Below are positions 35,225-43,237 of a DNA stretch of 43,237 nt, piece by piece (positions within the stretch are counted from its first letter, which is position 1; each line of letters starts with the position of its first letter). The notes under the pieces are model-generated. The model saw nothing but the letters and a program-made list of their open reading frames with translations, was not told the origin of the DNA and did not search any database. The stretch is from Labilithrix sp. Lineage in GTDB: Bacteria > Myxococcota_A > Polyangia > Polyangiales > Polyangiaceae. The position numbers and the translations under genes were made by a program. The stretch is from contig JAHBWA010000072.1 of NCBI GenBank assembly GCA_019637195.1, positions 1 through 43,237 on the forward strand, given 5' to 3'.

Positions 35225-36988
35225 GTGGACCTCCTCTACTTCATCCTCTTCATCAGCATCCTGATCTTCATCCACGAGTTCGGGCATTTCGCGTTCGCGA
35301 AGCTCTTCGGGGTGAAGGTGCTGACGTTCTCCATCGGCTTCGGGCCGAAGGTGCTGAAGGTCCGCGGCAAGGAGACCGAGTACTGCATCGGCATCCTGCC
35401 CTTCGGCGGCTTCGTGAAGATGCTCGAGGAGGGGAAGGCGGAGCAGCCGATCCTCCCTGAGGAGAAGCACCGCACGTTCGAGGCGCAGCCCCTGTGGAAG
35501 CGCGTCGTCATCGTCCTCGCCGGTCCGGCGATGAACCTCGTCTTCCCCGTCGCGCTCTACACGTCGGTGTACCTCGAGGACAAAGAGTTCCTCCCGCCGA
35601 CGGTCGGCGCCGTCTTTCCGGGCAAGCCGGCCGACGGCAAGCTGTTCCCGGGCGACGTCATCACCGCGATCGACGGCGCCCCGGTCCAGAGCTTCCCCGA
35701 GGTGCAGAAGGCGTTCGCCAAGAGGGCGGGCGCGCCGCTGCTCGTCACGATCGATCGCGAGGGCAAGAGCGTCGACGTCACCGTCACGCCGAACGACGAG
35801 GTCGAGGTCGTCGAGCCGAGCGAGCTCGAGCTGTACGAGCACGTCGGGCGCGTCGGCATCGCGCCGACGTTCGCGGCGCCGGTCATCGGCATCCCGCGGA
35901 CGGACTCGCCCGCGTGGCGCGCCGGGCTCCGCACGTTCGACCGGATCACCGCGGTGAACGGCCGTAAGGTCGACACGTTCGTCGACCTCCAGAAGGTGCT
36001 CTCGCAGAACCGCGGCGACAACGTCGTGCTCACGTACGTCCGCCCGGTGACCGTGCACGGCCTCGGGAGCCTCTGCGACTTCGCCGTCCTCGAGACCGGC
36101 ATCGCCTCGCTCGCGCCGCGCCCCCGGCCGGAGGGCGCGGTCGTCCGCGAGGGCGATCCGGAGGGGCGCGCCAAGGACGTCTTCGACCGCACCGGCATCG
36201 AGGGCGTCGAGATGTACGTCGCGTTCGTCCCCGAGGGCTCGAGCGAATACAAGATGGGCCTGCGCGCGGGCGACCGCGTCACCCACCTCGACGGCGTCCC
36301 GCAGCGGATGTGGAAGGTCGAGCGCCGCGGCGGCCACGCCGTCGACGACACCACCATGGTCGGGATGCTCTTGCGCGAGCCGAACCGGATGCACGAGCTC
36401 GTGTGGACGCGCGACGGCGAGCGCATGAGCGGGACGTTCCAGCTCCGGAAGGAGCGGTGGGACGACGAGCTCGGTCAGCACTACGAGCGCTACGTCTTCC
36501 GGACCACGCACTGGCAGCCGCGCGCGCCGAGCAAGCTCGTCCCGAACCCGGACCCCGTCGTCTACGCGGTGCGCCGCGGCTTCGAGGAGACGATGAACGC
36601 CATCAAGTTCATCGTCGTCGGCTTCGTCCGCCTCGCGCAGGGCCGCGTGAGCCTCGCGACGGTCAGCGGTCCGATCACGCTCTACGACGTCGCGGGTGAC
36701 GCGGGCGCCAAGGGCACGACGTACTTCGTCTGGGCGATGGCCGTGACGAGCGTGAACCTCGGCCTGCTCAACCTGCTGCCGATCCCGGTGCTCGACGGCG
36801 GCCACCTCCTCCTCTTCTTCATCGAGTGGGTTCGCCGGCGGCCCGTGAGCGTGCGGGCCCGCGCTCTCTCGAGCCTCTTCGGGATCAGCGTGCTCGCCGT
36901 GCTGATGCTCGTCGCCTTCAAGAACGACGTCTCGCGCAAGTGGCACTGGGACGCGATCGTCGTTCAAGTGCGCGAAATCGTGAACTGA
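35225..36988 (+). CDS. rseP: RseP-type site-2 protease with three PDZ-like modules
   Basis: Intramembrane metalloprotease that cleaves anti-sigma factors or signal peptides. The 587-residue product starts MDLLYFILFISILIF with the zinc motif HEFGH (His17, Glu18, His21) in the first helix, then GFGPKVLKVRGKETEYCIG and LPFGGFVKMLEE. Near the end are NLLPIPVLDGGHLL, carrying the third zinc ligand region, and further membrane helices. In between are three PDZ-like modules: PPTVGAVFPGKPADGKL at ~125-190, GRVGIAPTF at ~210-285, and EMYVAFVPEGSSEYKMGL at ~325-420. E. coli RseP has two PDZ domains and ~450 residues. Start GTG 35225. No dxr, bam or sigma/anti-sigma genes are adjacent. Confidence 0.93.
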   Translation: MDLLYFILFISILIFIHEFGHFAFAKLFGVKVLTFSIGFGPKVLKVRGKETEYCIGILPFGGFVKMLEEGKAEQPILPEEKHRTFEAQPLWKRVVIVLAGPAMNLVFPVALYTSVYLEDKEFLPPTVGAVFPGKPADGKLFPGDVITAIDGAPVQSFPEVQKAFAKRAGAPLLVTIDREGKSVDVTVTPNDEVEVVEPSELELYEHVGRVGIAPTFAAPVIGIPRTDSPAWRAGLRTFDRITAVNGRKVDTFVDLQKVLSQNRGDNVVLTYVRPVTVHGLGSLCDFAVLETGIASLAPRPRPEGAVVREGDPEGRAKDVFDRTGIEGVEMYVAFVPEGSSEYKMGLRAGDRVTHLDGVPQRMWKVERRGGHAVDDTTMVGMLLREPNRMHELVWTRDGERMSGTFQLRKERWDDELGQHYERYVFRTTHWQPRAPSKLVPNPDPVVYAVRRGFEETMNAIKFIVVGFVRLAQGRVSLATVSGPITLYDVAGDAGAKGTTYFVWAMAVTSVNLGLLNLLPIPVLDGGHLLLFFIEWVRRRPVSVRARALSSLFGISVLAVLMLVAFKNDVSRKWHWDAIVVQVREIVN

Positions 36989-37150
36989 GGGCGCCGGCGC
37001 GCGCCGAGCTCACGCGACGGCCGCGCATCGGTTGCGTCTCATTCGCTGAAAAATTGCGGTGTCGATGGCGCACCTACATGGGGTGTGGCATACGCCGGGC
37101 GGTCGTGTGCTTGCGCTTGCTCAAACGGCGCAAGACCGCGGTTCGACACC

Positions 37151-39202
37151 ATGATCCGACCCCGCTTCGAGCACCTTCTCCTCGCCGTCCCCGCAGTCCT
37201 TTTCGCCATCGCCGCCGGCGGTTGTGCGGCGGGTGAGCCGCGCGCGCTCTTCGACACGGACGCCGGGACGACGACGACCGACGACTCGACCGAGCCCGTC
37301 CCGAGCATGGACGACAAGCCGAAGCCGAAGGATCCCGACGAGGCTTCCCTGCCCGAGGTCGACGCGATCACGCCGAGCCAGGCGACGGTCGGCTCCGTCG
37401 GCCCGTCGATCGTCGTCACCGGCAACAACTTCGTCCCGCGCACGATCGTCCAGCTCGACGGCGCGCCGCTCGCGACCTCCTTCGTCAGCGGGACGGAGCT
37501 CCGCGCGACCATCCCGTCGGGCAAGCTCGCGGCGGTCGGCACGCTCCGCGTGTCCGTCGGCACCGCGCCTCCCGGCGGCGGCGCCAGCAAGGAGCTCACG
37601 TTCGCGGTCGTGAACCCGGAGCCGCAGCTCACGACGCTCGCGCCGCTCTCCGTCCTCGCCGGCTCGCCCGCGACCCCGCTCGAGGTCACGGGGGGAGGCT
37701 TCGTCCCGGGCTCGAAGCTCGTGTTCGGGACGACGGATCTCGCCACCACCTTCACGAGCAGCTCGCAGCTCTCGGCGACGATCCCGCTCGGCCTCCTCAC
37801 GACGTCGGGCAGCGTCCCCGTGACGATCGTGACGCCGGGACCCGGCGGCGGGACCTCGCCCTCGATCGCGTTCACGATCTCGAACCCGAGCGCCGCGGTG
37901 CAGAACATCAACCCGTCGGCGGCGTTCGTCGGCTCGGCGGCGTTCGAGATGACCGTGCACGGCGGGGGCTTCGTGAGCGGGAGCACCGTCCTCTTCAACG
38001 GCAGCCCGCTCCCGACGACCTACCAGGGCGCCACCTCGCTGAAGGCGCAGGTCCCGGCCTCGTCGCTCACGGCCGCGGGCGACTTCCCCATCGCCGTCCA
38101 GAACCCGCCGCCGGGCGGGGGCGTGAGCGCGCCGGTCGTGTTCAAGCTGCAGTACCCGGCGCCGTCGGCGTCTTCGCTCGCGCCGAGCACCGTGGCGGCG
38201 GGCTCCGGACCGACCGAGGTCGTGGTCACGGGCGTCGGCTTCTTCGTCACGACGCAGATCACGATCGACAACGCGCCTTCGGCCACGACCTTCATCGACA
38301 GCACGCACGTCAAGGCCACGCTGACCGCCGCGCAGCTCGCGAGCGCAGCGTCGCTCTCCGTGCGCGTCGTCAACCCCGCGCCGGGCGGCGGAATCTCGGC
38401 CGCGCTCCCGTTCACCGTCGCCAACGGCGTGCCGACGATCTCCTCGCTCGGGCCGTCGGCGGTCGTCGCCGGCGCGCCGGACACGGTCGTCACCGTCTAC
38501 GGCAGCGGCTTCGTCGCCGCGAGCTCCGTGCGGAGCATGGGCCAGGCCGTCGCCTCGACCTACGTGAACGGCGGCCGTCTCACCGCGACGATCCCCGCGA
38601 ACCACCTGCTCAACCCGGGCAGCGTCACCATCACGGTACAGAACCCCGCGCCTGGCGGCGGAACGAGCCAGGGCGCGAACCTCACGGTCGGCTGCGACAC
38701 CACCGGCGTCGGCTTCGCGCTCGGCTCCGTCGGCACGACGACCACGCTGAACACCAACTTCAACGCGAGTGGCTTGATGTCGCGCTGGGCGACCGCGGGC
38801 TCGTGCACGACGGCGCCGCTCTACACCGACGTGCTCCAACCCGGCCGCTACGCGGTCGTCCAGAACACCGCGGGCGTCCCGGTGACGCTCTCGGCGTGGG
38901 CCGACTGCAGCGGGATCACCGGCGGCGACGCGTTCCTCACGTTCTACCGGCGGCCGACCGTGCCCGCGAACGACACCGAGCGCCTCGGCTGCGCGTTCGT
39001 GGTCGCGGAGGGGACCAACGGCGTCGGGGGCTACGCCAGCCCCGAGTCCGGCGGCAGCCCGTATTGCCCCGGCCTCACGAAGGCGAACGGCGGCGGCCTC
39101 CAGCTCGGGGTCTGCGAGAAGGCCGTCGTCCACATCCAGCCGTACGACTACACGAGCGCGACCTTCCAGGCGCCGCCGCGGATCCGGCTCCGGCCGGAGT
39201 GA
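37151..39202 (+). CDS. IPT/TIG-repeat cell-surface lipoprotein
   Basis: The 683-residue product begins MIRPRFEHLLLAVPAVLFAI with a lipobox cysteine at 25 (AAGGC), then an acidic Thr/Asp-rich linker. Five IPT/TIG-like domains of about 90 residues follow, each starting with a block like VDAITPSQATVG, LTTLAPLSVLAG, VQNINPSAAFVG, ASSLAPSTVAAG and ISSLGPSAVVAG, each with xVxGxGFVxGSxV and ending near NPxPGGGxS. The final ~170 residues form a separate domain with five cysteines (SCTTAPLYTDVLQ, WADCSGITGG, RLGCAFVVAEG). These are typical of adhesion-type extracellular proteins in myxobacteria. An inverted repeat (CTTGCGC…GCGCAAG) lies just upstream. A GTG at 37085 would extend the N-terminus by 22 residues, which is unlikely. 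Confidence 0.82.
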   Translation: MIRPRFEHLLLAVPAVLFAIAAGGCAAGEPRALFDTDAGTTTTDDSTEPVPSMDDKPKPKDPDEASLPEVDAITPSQATVGSVGPSIVVTGNNFVPRTIVQLDGAPLATSFVSGTELRATIPSGKLAAVGTLRVSVGTAPPGGGASKELTFAVVNPEPQLTTLAPLSVLAGSPATPLEVTGGGFVPGSKLVFGTTDLATTFTSSSQLSATIPLGLLTTSGSVPVTIVTPGPGGGTSPSIAFTISNPSAAVQNINPSAAFVGSAAFEMTVHGGGFVSGSTVLFNGSPLPTTYQGATSLKAQVPASSLTAAGDFPIAVQNPPPGGGVSAPVVFKLQYPAPSASSLAPSTVAAGSGPTEVVVTGVGFFVTTQITIDNAPSATTFIDSTHVKATLTAAQLASAASLSVRVVNPAPGGGISAALPFTVANGVPTISSLGPSAVVAGAPDTVVTVYGSGFVAASSVRSMGQAVASTYVNGGRLTATIPANHLLNPGSVTITVQNPAPGGGTSQGANLTVGCDTTGVGFALGSVGTTTTLNTNFNASGLMSRWATAGSCTTAPLYTDVLQPGRYAVVQNTAGVPVTLSAWADCSGITGGDAFLTFYRRPTVPANDTERLGCAFVVAEGTNGVGGYASPESGGSPYCPGLTKANGGGLQLGVCEKAVVHIQPYDYTSATFQAPPRIRLRPE

Positions 39203-39225
39203 CGCTCCGCCGAGCGGCGCGTCCG

Positions 39226-39360
39226 ATCGCGGGGCGCGCGCTTGCGGGGCGTCCGCTTGCGGGGCGCGCGCTTGCGGGGCGTCCGCTTGCGGGGCGTCCG
39301 CTTGCGGGGCGCGCGCTTGCGGGGCGTCCGCTTGCGGGGGCCGCGATTGCGGCGCGCCCG
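39226..39360. repeat. Nine-unit 15-bp tandem array after the IPT lipoprotein
   Basis: Nine units of 15 bp in register. The main type CTTGCGGGGCGTCCG occurs at 39241, 39271, 39286 and 39316; the variant CTTGCGGGGCGCGCG at 39256 and 39301. The first (39226) and the last two (39331, 39346) are degenerate. The array begins about 24 bp after the IPT gene stop. As 15 is a multiple of three it gives long open frames, which are not taken as genes. Confidence 0.9.
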
Positions 39361-39411
39361 CGACGGTCCGGCTTCCGGCCGCGCCGGATCGCGTGCTAGG
39401 CGTGGTCGTCG

Positions 39412-40749
39412 ATGCTCGTCCCGAGCGCACGCGGCGTCGCGGCCGCCGTCATCGCGCGTGTCGTCGCCGACAAGGCGTTCGCCGCCGCCGCGCTCGACGC
39501 GGAGCTCGACCGAGCCGTCCAGCTCGACGCGCGCGACCGGGCGCTCGCCACCGAGCTGGTCTACGGGACGCTCCGGCTCCTCGGCTGGCTCGAGGCGCGG
39601 ATCGGCCGCCACGCGCGGCGCGGGATCGACAAGCTCGACCCGCTCGTGCGCGCCCACCTCGTCGTGGCCGCCTACCAGCTCTTCGTGCTCACGCGCGTGC
39701 CCGCGTTCGCCGCGGTGAGCGAGGCCGTGAGCGCGGTGCGCGGCGCGCGTGGTGCCCAGGTCGCGGGCTTCGCCAACGCGGTGCTCCGCAAGCTCGCGGC
39801 CGAGCCGAGGCCGACGGCGGAGGAGCTCGCGCGGGCCGCGTTCGAGTCGACCGATCCCTCGCTCCGCGCGGCGATCGTCCGGGCCATCGGCGACGACGCG
39901 GCGCGCGCGCTGCTCGGCGCGCACGAGGGCGCGCCGCCGCTCGGCCTCCGCATCGAGGACGCGGGCGCGCGCGCGGAGTGGCTCGCCCGCTTCGCCGAGG
40001 CGCGTCCTCACGCGACGTTCGAGGCCGGCCGCGTCTCGCCCCACGCCGTCCTCGCGCGCGGCGCCGGAAGGATCGTCGAGCTGCCGGGCTACGATGAGGG
40101 CGCGTGGACGCCCCAGGAAGAGGGCTCGCAGCTCATCGCGCTCGCGCTCGGCGCGCGCCCCGGTGAGGCCGTGCTCGACGCGTGCGCGGGGCGGGGCAAC
40201 AAGACGGGCCTGCTCGCGCGTGCCGTCGGCGACGCCGGCTCGGTCGACGCCGCCGACGTGCACCCGAAGAAGCTCGAGCGGCTGACGCGTGAGCTCGAGC
40301 GTATCGGTCGCCGCCCGCGCGCCACCTTCGCCGTGGACTGGTCGCGGGGAACGGGCGACGCGGCGGCGCCGGACCCGCGCGGCTACGATCGCGTCCTCGT
40401 CGACGCGCCGTGCTCCGGGACCGGTACGCTCCGACGGCGCCCCGAGCTCGCGCTCCGTCGGGCCTCGGCCGACGTGGATGAGCTCGCGAAGCTCCAGCGC
40501 GCGATCCTCGCGCGCGCGGCCACGCTCGTCCGCCCCGGCGGCCGCGTGGTCTACGCCGTGTGCAGCGTGCTCCGCGAAGAGGCGGAGGACGTCCTCGCCG
40601 ACGTCGCCGCCAGCGCCGGGCTCGAGCCGGCGCCGTTCGAGTCTCCCGCGGTCGCGGCCGTCGCGGGTGAGCGCACGACGCTCCGCCTCTTGCCGCACGA
40701 GCACGGGACCGACGGCTACTTCGTCGCGTCGCTCCGGCGACGCGCGTGA
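39412..40749 (+). CDS. rsmB: 16S rRNA m5C967-type methyltransferase RsmB
   Basis: The 445-residue protein has an N-terminal NusB-like helical domain (VARVVADKAF to ANAVLRKLAAE) and a C-terminal SAM-dependent methyltransferase of the NOL1/NOP2/sun family. Motif I is VLDACAGRGNKTGLLA, and the two catalytic cysteines are Cys334 (VDAPCSGTGTLRRRP) and Cys384 (YAVCSV). The NusB-fused form and ~430-450 residues are those of RsmB, which methylates C967 of 16S rRNA. Two features differ a little: motif I usually reads CAAPGGKT and here is CAGRGNKT, and YxTCS is YAVCS. TAGGCG lies 9 bp before the ATG. Confidence 0.92.
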   Translation: MLVPSARGVAAAVIARVVADKAFAAAALDAELDRAVQLDARDRALATELVYGTLRLLGWLEARIGRHARRGIDKLDPLVRAHLVVAAYQLFVLTRVPAFAAVSEAVSAVRGARGAQVAGFANAVLRKLAAEPRPTAEELARAAFESTDPSLRAAIVRAIGDDAARALLGAHEGAPPLGLRIEDAGARAEWLARFAEARPHATFEAGRVSPHAVLARGAGRIVELPGYDEGAWTPQEEGSQLIALALGARPGEAVLDACAGRGNKTGLLARAVGDAGSVDAADVHPKKLERLTRELERIGRRPRATFAVDWSRGTGDAAAPDPRGYDRVLVDAPCSGTGTLRRRPELALRRASADVDELAKLQRAILARAATLVRPGGRVVYAVCSVLREEAEDVLADVAASAGLEPAPFESPAVAAVAGERTTLRLLPHEHGTDGYFVASLRRRA

Positions 40750-40813
40750 GGTTTCTCCGCAGGGAACACGGGAGAACGCCGCCAGCGATACGCGGTTTCG
40801 GGGCTTGACCGCG

Positions 40814-40843
40814 TTGCGGATCGGCCCACGCATAAGGTAGGTT
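40814..40843 (+). promoter_or_regulatory. Candidate promoter of the E2 gene
   Basis: TTGCGG (40814-40819) and TAGGTT (40838-40843) are 18 bp apart and end 7 bp before ATG 40851. AGGTAGG lies 9 bp before the ATG and could serve as ribosome-binding site, so both modes overlap. TTGACCGCG occurs twice, at 40805 and 40842. Confidence 0.4.
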
Positions 40844-40850
40844 GACCGCG

Positions 40851-42212
40851 ATGATCGACGTACAGGTGCCTCAGCTCGGCGAGAGCGTGACGGAAGGAAC
40901 GATCTCGAAGTGGCTCGTCAAGGAAGGCGACATGGTCGAAAAAGATCAGTCGATCGCCGAGATCGCCACGGACAAGGCGGACAGCGAGCTCCCGGCGCCG
41001 TCGCGTGGCCGCATCGTGAAGCTCCTCGCCAGCGAGGGTGACGTCGTCCCCGTCCGCACGGTCATCTGCCAGATCGACGAGACCGCCACCGGCGGCGCCA
41101 GCGCGAACGAGGCAGCGCCGCACGCGGCGTCGCCGAACATCGCGACGAAGGGCGCCGAGCCCGTGCCGCCGTCCGGCGAGACGCTCCCGGCGAAGCCGCT
41201 CGCCGCGCCGTCGACCCGTCGCGCGGCGCTCGAGCAGGGCGTCGATCTGCGCGACGTCCGCGGCTCCGGCGAGCACGGTCGCATCACGCGCGACGACGTC
41301 ATGCGTGCGGTGAACGAGGCGCCTCCGCGCACCGAGCCGCCGCTCTCGCCGTCGCTTCGTGCTCAGCTCGCCGACGCGTCGCGTCCGGTCGTCTCGCGCG
41401 GCGGTGACGCGGCGCAGGTCCAGAAGCTGGTCAACCAGGGCGGCGGCTTCGTTCCGCCGGTGCCGGGCGTCGGCTTCGGCTCGTTCAAGCTCCCGGCGTA
41501 CCGCGAGAAGCCCGGCGACAAGGTCGTCCCGTTCACGCGCCGCCGGCGCATCACGGCCGACCACATGGTCTACTCGAAGCTCGTCTCGCCTCACGTCGTG
41601 ACGGTGGCCGAGTGCGATCTCTACGCGGCGTCGAAGCTCCGCGAGGCGAACAAGGATCGCTACAAGAAGGAAGGCATGAGCCTCACGATGCTCGCCTTCG
41701 TCACCGTCGCGGTGGCTCGGGCGCTCCGTGAGAACCCGACCATGAACGCGCGCGTGCTGGACGACGCGTACGTCGTTCACAAGGACATCAACATCGGCGT
41801 CGCGGTCGATTCGCCGGACGGTCTGGTCGTGCCGGTCGTGCGCCGCGCCGACGAGCTCGGCATCCGCGGCATCGTCCGCTCGATCGACGACGTCGCGTCG
41901 CGCGCGCGGAGCGGCAAGATCACGATCGACGATCTGTCTGGCGCGACCTTCAGCGTGTCGAACCCTGGCCTGAAGGGCAACCTGTTCGGCGGCGCGATCA
42001 TCAACCAGCCGAACGTCGGGATCCTGCGCGTCGGCGAGATCAAGAAGCGCGTCGTCGTCGTCGAGGGGCCGAACAAGGAAGACCAGATGGCGATCCATCC
42101 GGTGATGTACATGGCGCTGAGCTACGACCATCGCGTCGTCGACGGCGTCGCGGCGAACAGCTTCCTCTGGCGCGTCCGCGAGATCCTCGAGAAGGCCGAC
42201 TTCGAGGTCTGA
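40851..42212 (+). CDS. 2-oxoacid dehydrogenase E2 (dihydrolipoamide acyltransferase)
   Basis: E2 carries the lipoyl group and transfers the acyl group to CoA. The 453-residue product has one lipoyl domain (VPQLGESVTEGTISKW, with lipoyl Lys42 in EIATDKADS), an Ala/Pro-rich linker, a peripheral-subunit-binding domain (RRAALEQGVDLRDVRGSG, then HGRITRDDV), another linker (PPVPGVGFGS), and the acyltransferase domain with HRVVDG (His427, Asp431). Domain order is normal. It probably serves the fused E1 at 20391-22646, since the two are the only such parts here and the E2 is of the 2-oxoglutarate/branched-chain type. ATG 40851 is preferred to TTG 40842. No E3 is visible. Confidence 0.93.
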   Translation: MIDVQVPQLGESVTEGTISKWLVKEGDMVEKDQSIAEIATDKADSELPAPSRGRIVKLLASEGDVVPVRTVICQIDETATGGASANEAAPHAASPNIATKGAEPVPPSGETLPAKPLAAPSTRRAALEQGVDLRDVRGSGEHGRITRDDVMRAVNEAPPRTEPPLSPSLRAQLADASRPVVSRGGDAAQVQKLVNQGGGFVPPVPGVGFGSFKLPAYREKPGDKVVPFTRRRRITADHMVYSKLVSPHVVTVAECDLYAASKLREANKDRYKKEGMSLTMLAFVTVAVARALRENPTMNARVLDDAYVVHKDINIGVAVDSPDGLVVPVVRRADELGIRGIVRSIDDVASRARSGKITIDDLSGATFSVSNPGLKGNLFGGAIINQPNVGILRVGEIKKRVVVVEGPNKEDQMAIHPVMYMALSYDHRVVDGVAANSFLWRVREILEKADFEV

Positions 42213-42222
42213 TCCCGCGCCC

Positions 42223-42560
42223 TCGCGGCGTCCCGCTCCGCGCGGCGTCCCGCTCCGCGCGGCGCCTGCACCGCGGTGCGTCCGCTCCGCGGTGCGTCCG
42301 CTCCGTGTGGTGTGCGCTCCGCGGTGCGTCCGCTCCGTGTGGTGTGCGCGCCGCGGTGCGTCCGCTCCGTGTGGTGTGCGCGCCGCGGTGCGTCCGCTCC
42401 GCGGTGCGTCCGCTCCGTGTGGTGTGCGCGCCGCGGTGCGTCGGGTCCGTGCGCTGTCCGCTCCGCGGTGCGTCTGATCCGCGCGCTGTCGCTCCGCGGT
42501 GCGTCGGCTCCGCGCGTGCTGTCCGCTCCGCGGTGCATCGGATCCGTGCGGGGCGTCCGC
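42223..42560. repeat. 16-bp tandem array after the E2 gene
   Basis: After two 17-bp copies (GCGGCGTCCCGCTCCGC type, 42223-42260) about 18 units of 16 bp run from 42271 to 42560. Two types tend to alternate: CCGCGGTGCGTCCGCT and CCGTGTGGTGTGCGCG, making 32-bp higher-order steps, with decay toward the end. As 16 is not a multiple of three, no frame is kept; it is noncoding. The rest of the gap (42561-42709) holds only a possible -10 (TACGAT at 42649-42654) for the small lipoprotein. Confidence 0.9.
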
Positions 42561-42709
42561 GCCCGGCATCTCCGTGAGGGAGGCGGGGACCCTGGCGGGC
42601 GGTGAGCGAGGTGGCTCATTTCGGCACAGCGCAGGGCTCGTCCGCGTGTACGATCGAGCTCTTCCGGATGGAACCGTGCTTGCTGCAACCGGCGAGCGAG
42701 AGCGCACCG

Positions 42710-42967
42710 ATGTCCACGACGATGAGAAAGAGCCTCTACGCGCTGACCGTCCTCGTCGTGGCGTCCGGCGCCGCCGGTGCAGCCGTCCTCGGCTGCAGCG
42801 TCGAGTCGACCGGCCCGACCTTGAATCCGCAGCCGCTTCCTCCGGCGAACCCTCCGGACGAGAGCGACGGCGAGGAGGCTCGCGATCCCGACTCGCTCGG
42901 GAGCGGCACGGGCGGCGACGGAGCGCCGGACGCATCGGACGCCGGCGCGAGCGACGACGCCGGGTAG
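42710..42967 (+). CDS. Small lipoprotein with NPQPLPP motif, 85 aa
   Basis: ATG 42710 (MSTTMRKSLYALTVLVVASG) gives an 85-residue product with a lipobox cysteine at 29 (GAAVLGC), then STGPTLNPQPLPPANPP and an acidic Asp/Gly/Ala-rich tail (DGAPDASDAGASDD). Mature part is only ~57 residues. Its function is unknown; the LNPQPLPP string is distinctive. An alternative start is ATG 42722 (MRKSL). It converges with the protease fragment downstream. An earlier GTG at 42602 would put ~36 unrelated residues before the signal peptide. Confidence 0.7.
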   Translation: MSTTMRKSLYALTVLVVASGAAGAAVLGCSVESTGPTLNPQPLPPANPPDESDGEEARDPDSLGSGTGGDGAPDASDAGASDDAG

Positions 42968-42998
42968 TGCCCGCGGAGCGTCGCCTCACGGGGCGCTC

Positions 42999-43237
42999 TC
43001 AGCGTCGGTCCCAGGCGGCGATCATCGCCAGGATGGCCACGCGGTTCGCAGGGACGTCGCCGAACGCGTCGTCGCCGTTCACGTAGCCGCTGTTGGTGCC
43101 GACGACGGCGTTGCGCTCGACGTCGAGCAGCGGGCCTCCCGAGTCGCCGGGGCAGAGGTTCTGCGTGTCGCCGAAGCCGGCCCAGAGGCCGAAGCTCCAG
43201 CGGTACTCTTTCTTCCGCTTCGTACCCGTTCCCGGGC
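42999..43237 (-). CDS. Trypsin-like serine protease, C-terminal fragment
   Basis: On the minus strand a reading frame enters from beyond the window and ends at the complement of 42999-43001. The 79 visible residues contain the S1 nucleophile motif NLCPGDSGGPLL, followed by VVGTNSGYVNGDDAFGDVP and a C-terminal helix AILAMIAAW, which is the end of a chymotrypsin/trypsin fold. His and Asp of the triad lie outside the window. It is probably secreted, like other myxobacterial trypsin-like proteases; the signal peptide is not visible. Convergent with the small lipoprotein. Confidence 0.85.
   Translation of the reverse strand, partial: PGTGTKRKKEYRWSFGLWAGFGDTQNLCPGDSGGPLLDVERNAVVGTNSGYVNGDDAFGDVPANRVAILAMIAAWDRR

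Noticed and set aside
37080..37150. Sigma-54 promoter upstream of the IPT lipoprotein (TGGCAT at ~37085)
   Set aside because: No GC/TTGC element at the required 4-5 bp spacing; only the -24-like half matches.
42276..42605. Plus-strand frames over the 16-bp array
   Set aside because: Repeated translation of the array in all three frames; period not a multiple of three.

Overview
The window is very G+C-rich (my impression; not computed), densely coded on both strands, and reads as chromosomal sequence from a myxobacterium-like member of Myxococcota, probably a Polyangia-type lineage. Grounds for this are a transmembrane Ser/Thr kinase with a long Pro/Ala linker, a MshEN/HD/REC/DUF4388 signalling protein, an NtrC-type enhancer-binding regulator, many secreted lipoproteins with Ala/Pro/Asp-rich linkers, and beta-propeller and HEAT proteins without close named relatives. 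The placement is inferred from protein content, not from a marker gene. I see no rRNA, tRNA, phage gene, transposase or CRISPR array. The first gene is cut at its 5' end and the last (minus strand) is cut upstream of its C-terminal part.

Layout. 1-3.9 kb: LysM envelope protein, a small helical protein, an FNR-type reductase, and a divergent pair of unknown genes whose start codons overlap. 3.9-7.3 kb: haem/tetrapyrrole start-up genes (ccsA/hemX-like, hemA, hemC). 7.4-11.1 kb: secreted alpha/beta hydrolase, uridine kinase and a four-domain c-di-GMP-type signalling protein. 11.1-18.0 kb: a minus-strand run of envelope proteins (beta-propeller, Spy-like, lipoproteins, HEAT protein) and the NtrC-type regulator. 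18.2-20.3 kb: zinc metallopeptidase and a NamZ/DUF1343 muramidase-like protein. 20.4-22.6 kb: fused 2-oxoacid dehydrogenase E1; its probable partner E2 lies at 40.9-42.2 kb. 22.7-27.0 kb: Ser/Thr kinase followed by a tightly overlapped trio of two monohaem lipoprotein cytochromes and an outer-membrane barrel that itself carries CxxCH. 27.3-33.2 kb: a myxobacterial-type unknown protein, purL, and a divergent hypA-like/hypB/purQ run. 33.4-43.2 kb: FadL-like barrel, RseP with three PDZ-like modules, an IPT/TIG-repeat lipoprotein, RsmB, E2, a small lipoprotein and a trypsin-like protease fragment.

Themes worth attention. (1) The cytochrome/cytochrome/CxxCH-barrel operon looks like a minimal porin-cytochrome electron conduit. 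(2) The HypA-like protein keeps the nickel-binding start and the C-terminal strand but lacks the whole zinc ribbon, and sits next to hypB between purine genes. (3) Six different intergenic short-unit tandem arrays, each with its own unit (15, 16, 18, 19, 34 or 46 bp), begin within about 50 bp after a stop codon. (4) About sixteen operon-leading genes have a TA-containing -10-like hexamer 6-10 bp before the start codon and mostly no Shine-Dalgarno sequence, suggesting widespread leaderless transcription. (5) Two regulators have their Shine-Dalgarno sequence inside a perfect hairpin. Coordinates of starts were chosen by eye from start codons, motifs and ribosome-binding sites, and homology calls are from recognised motifs, not database searches.
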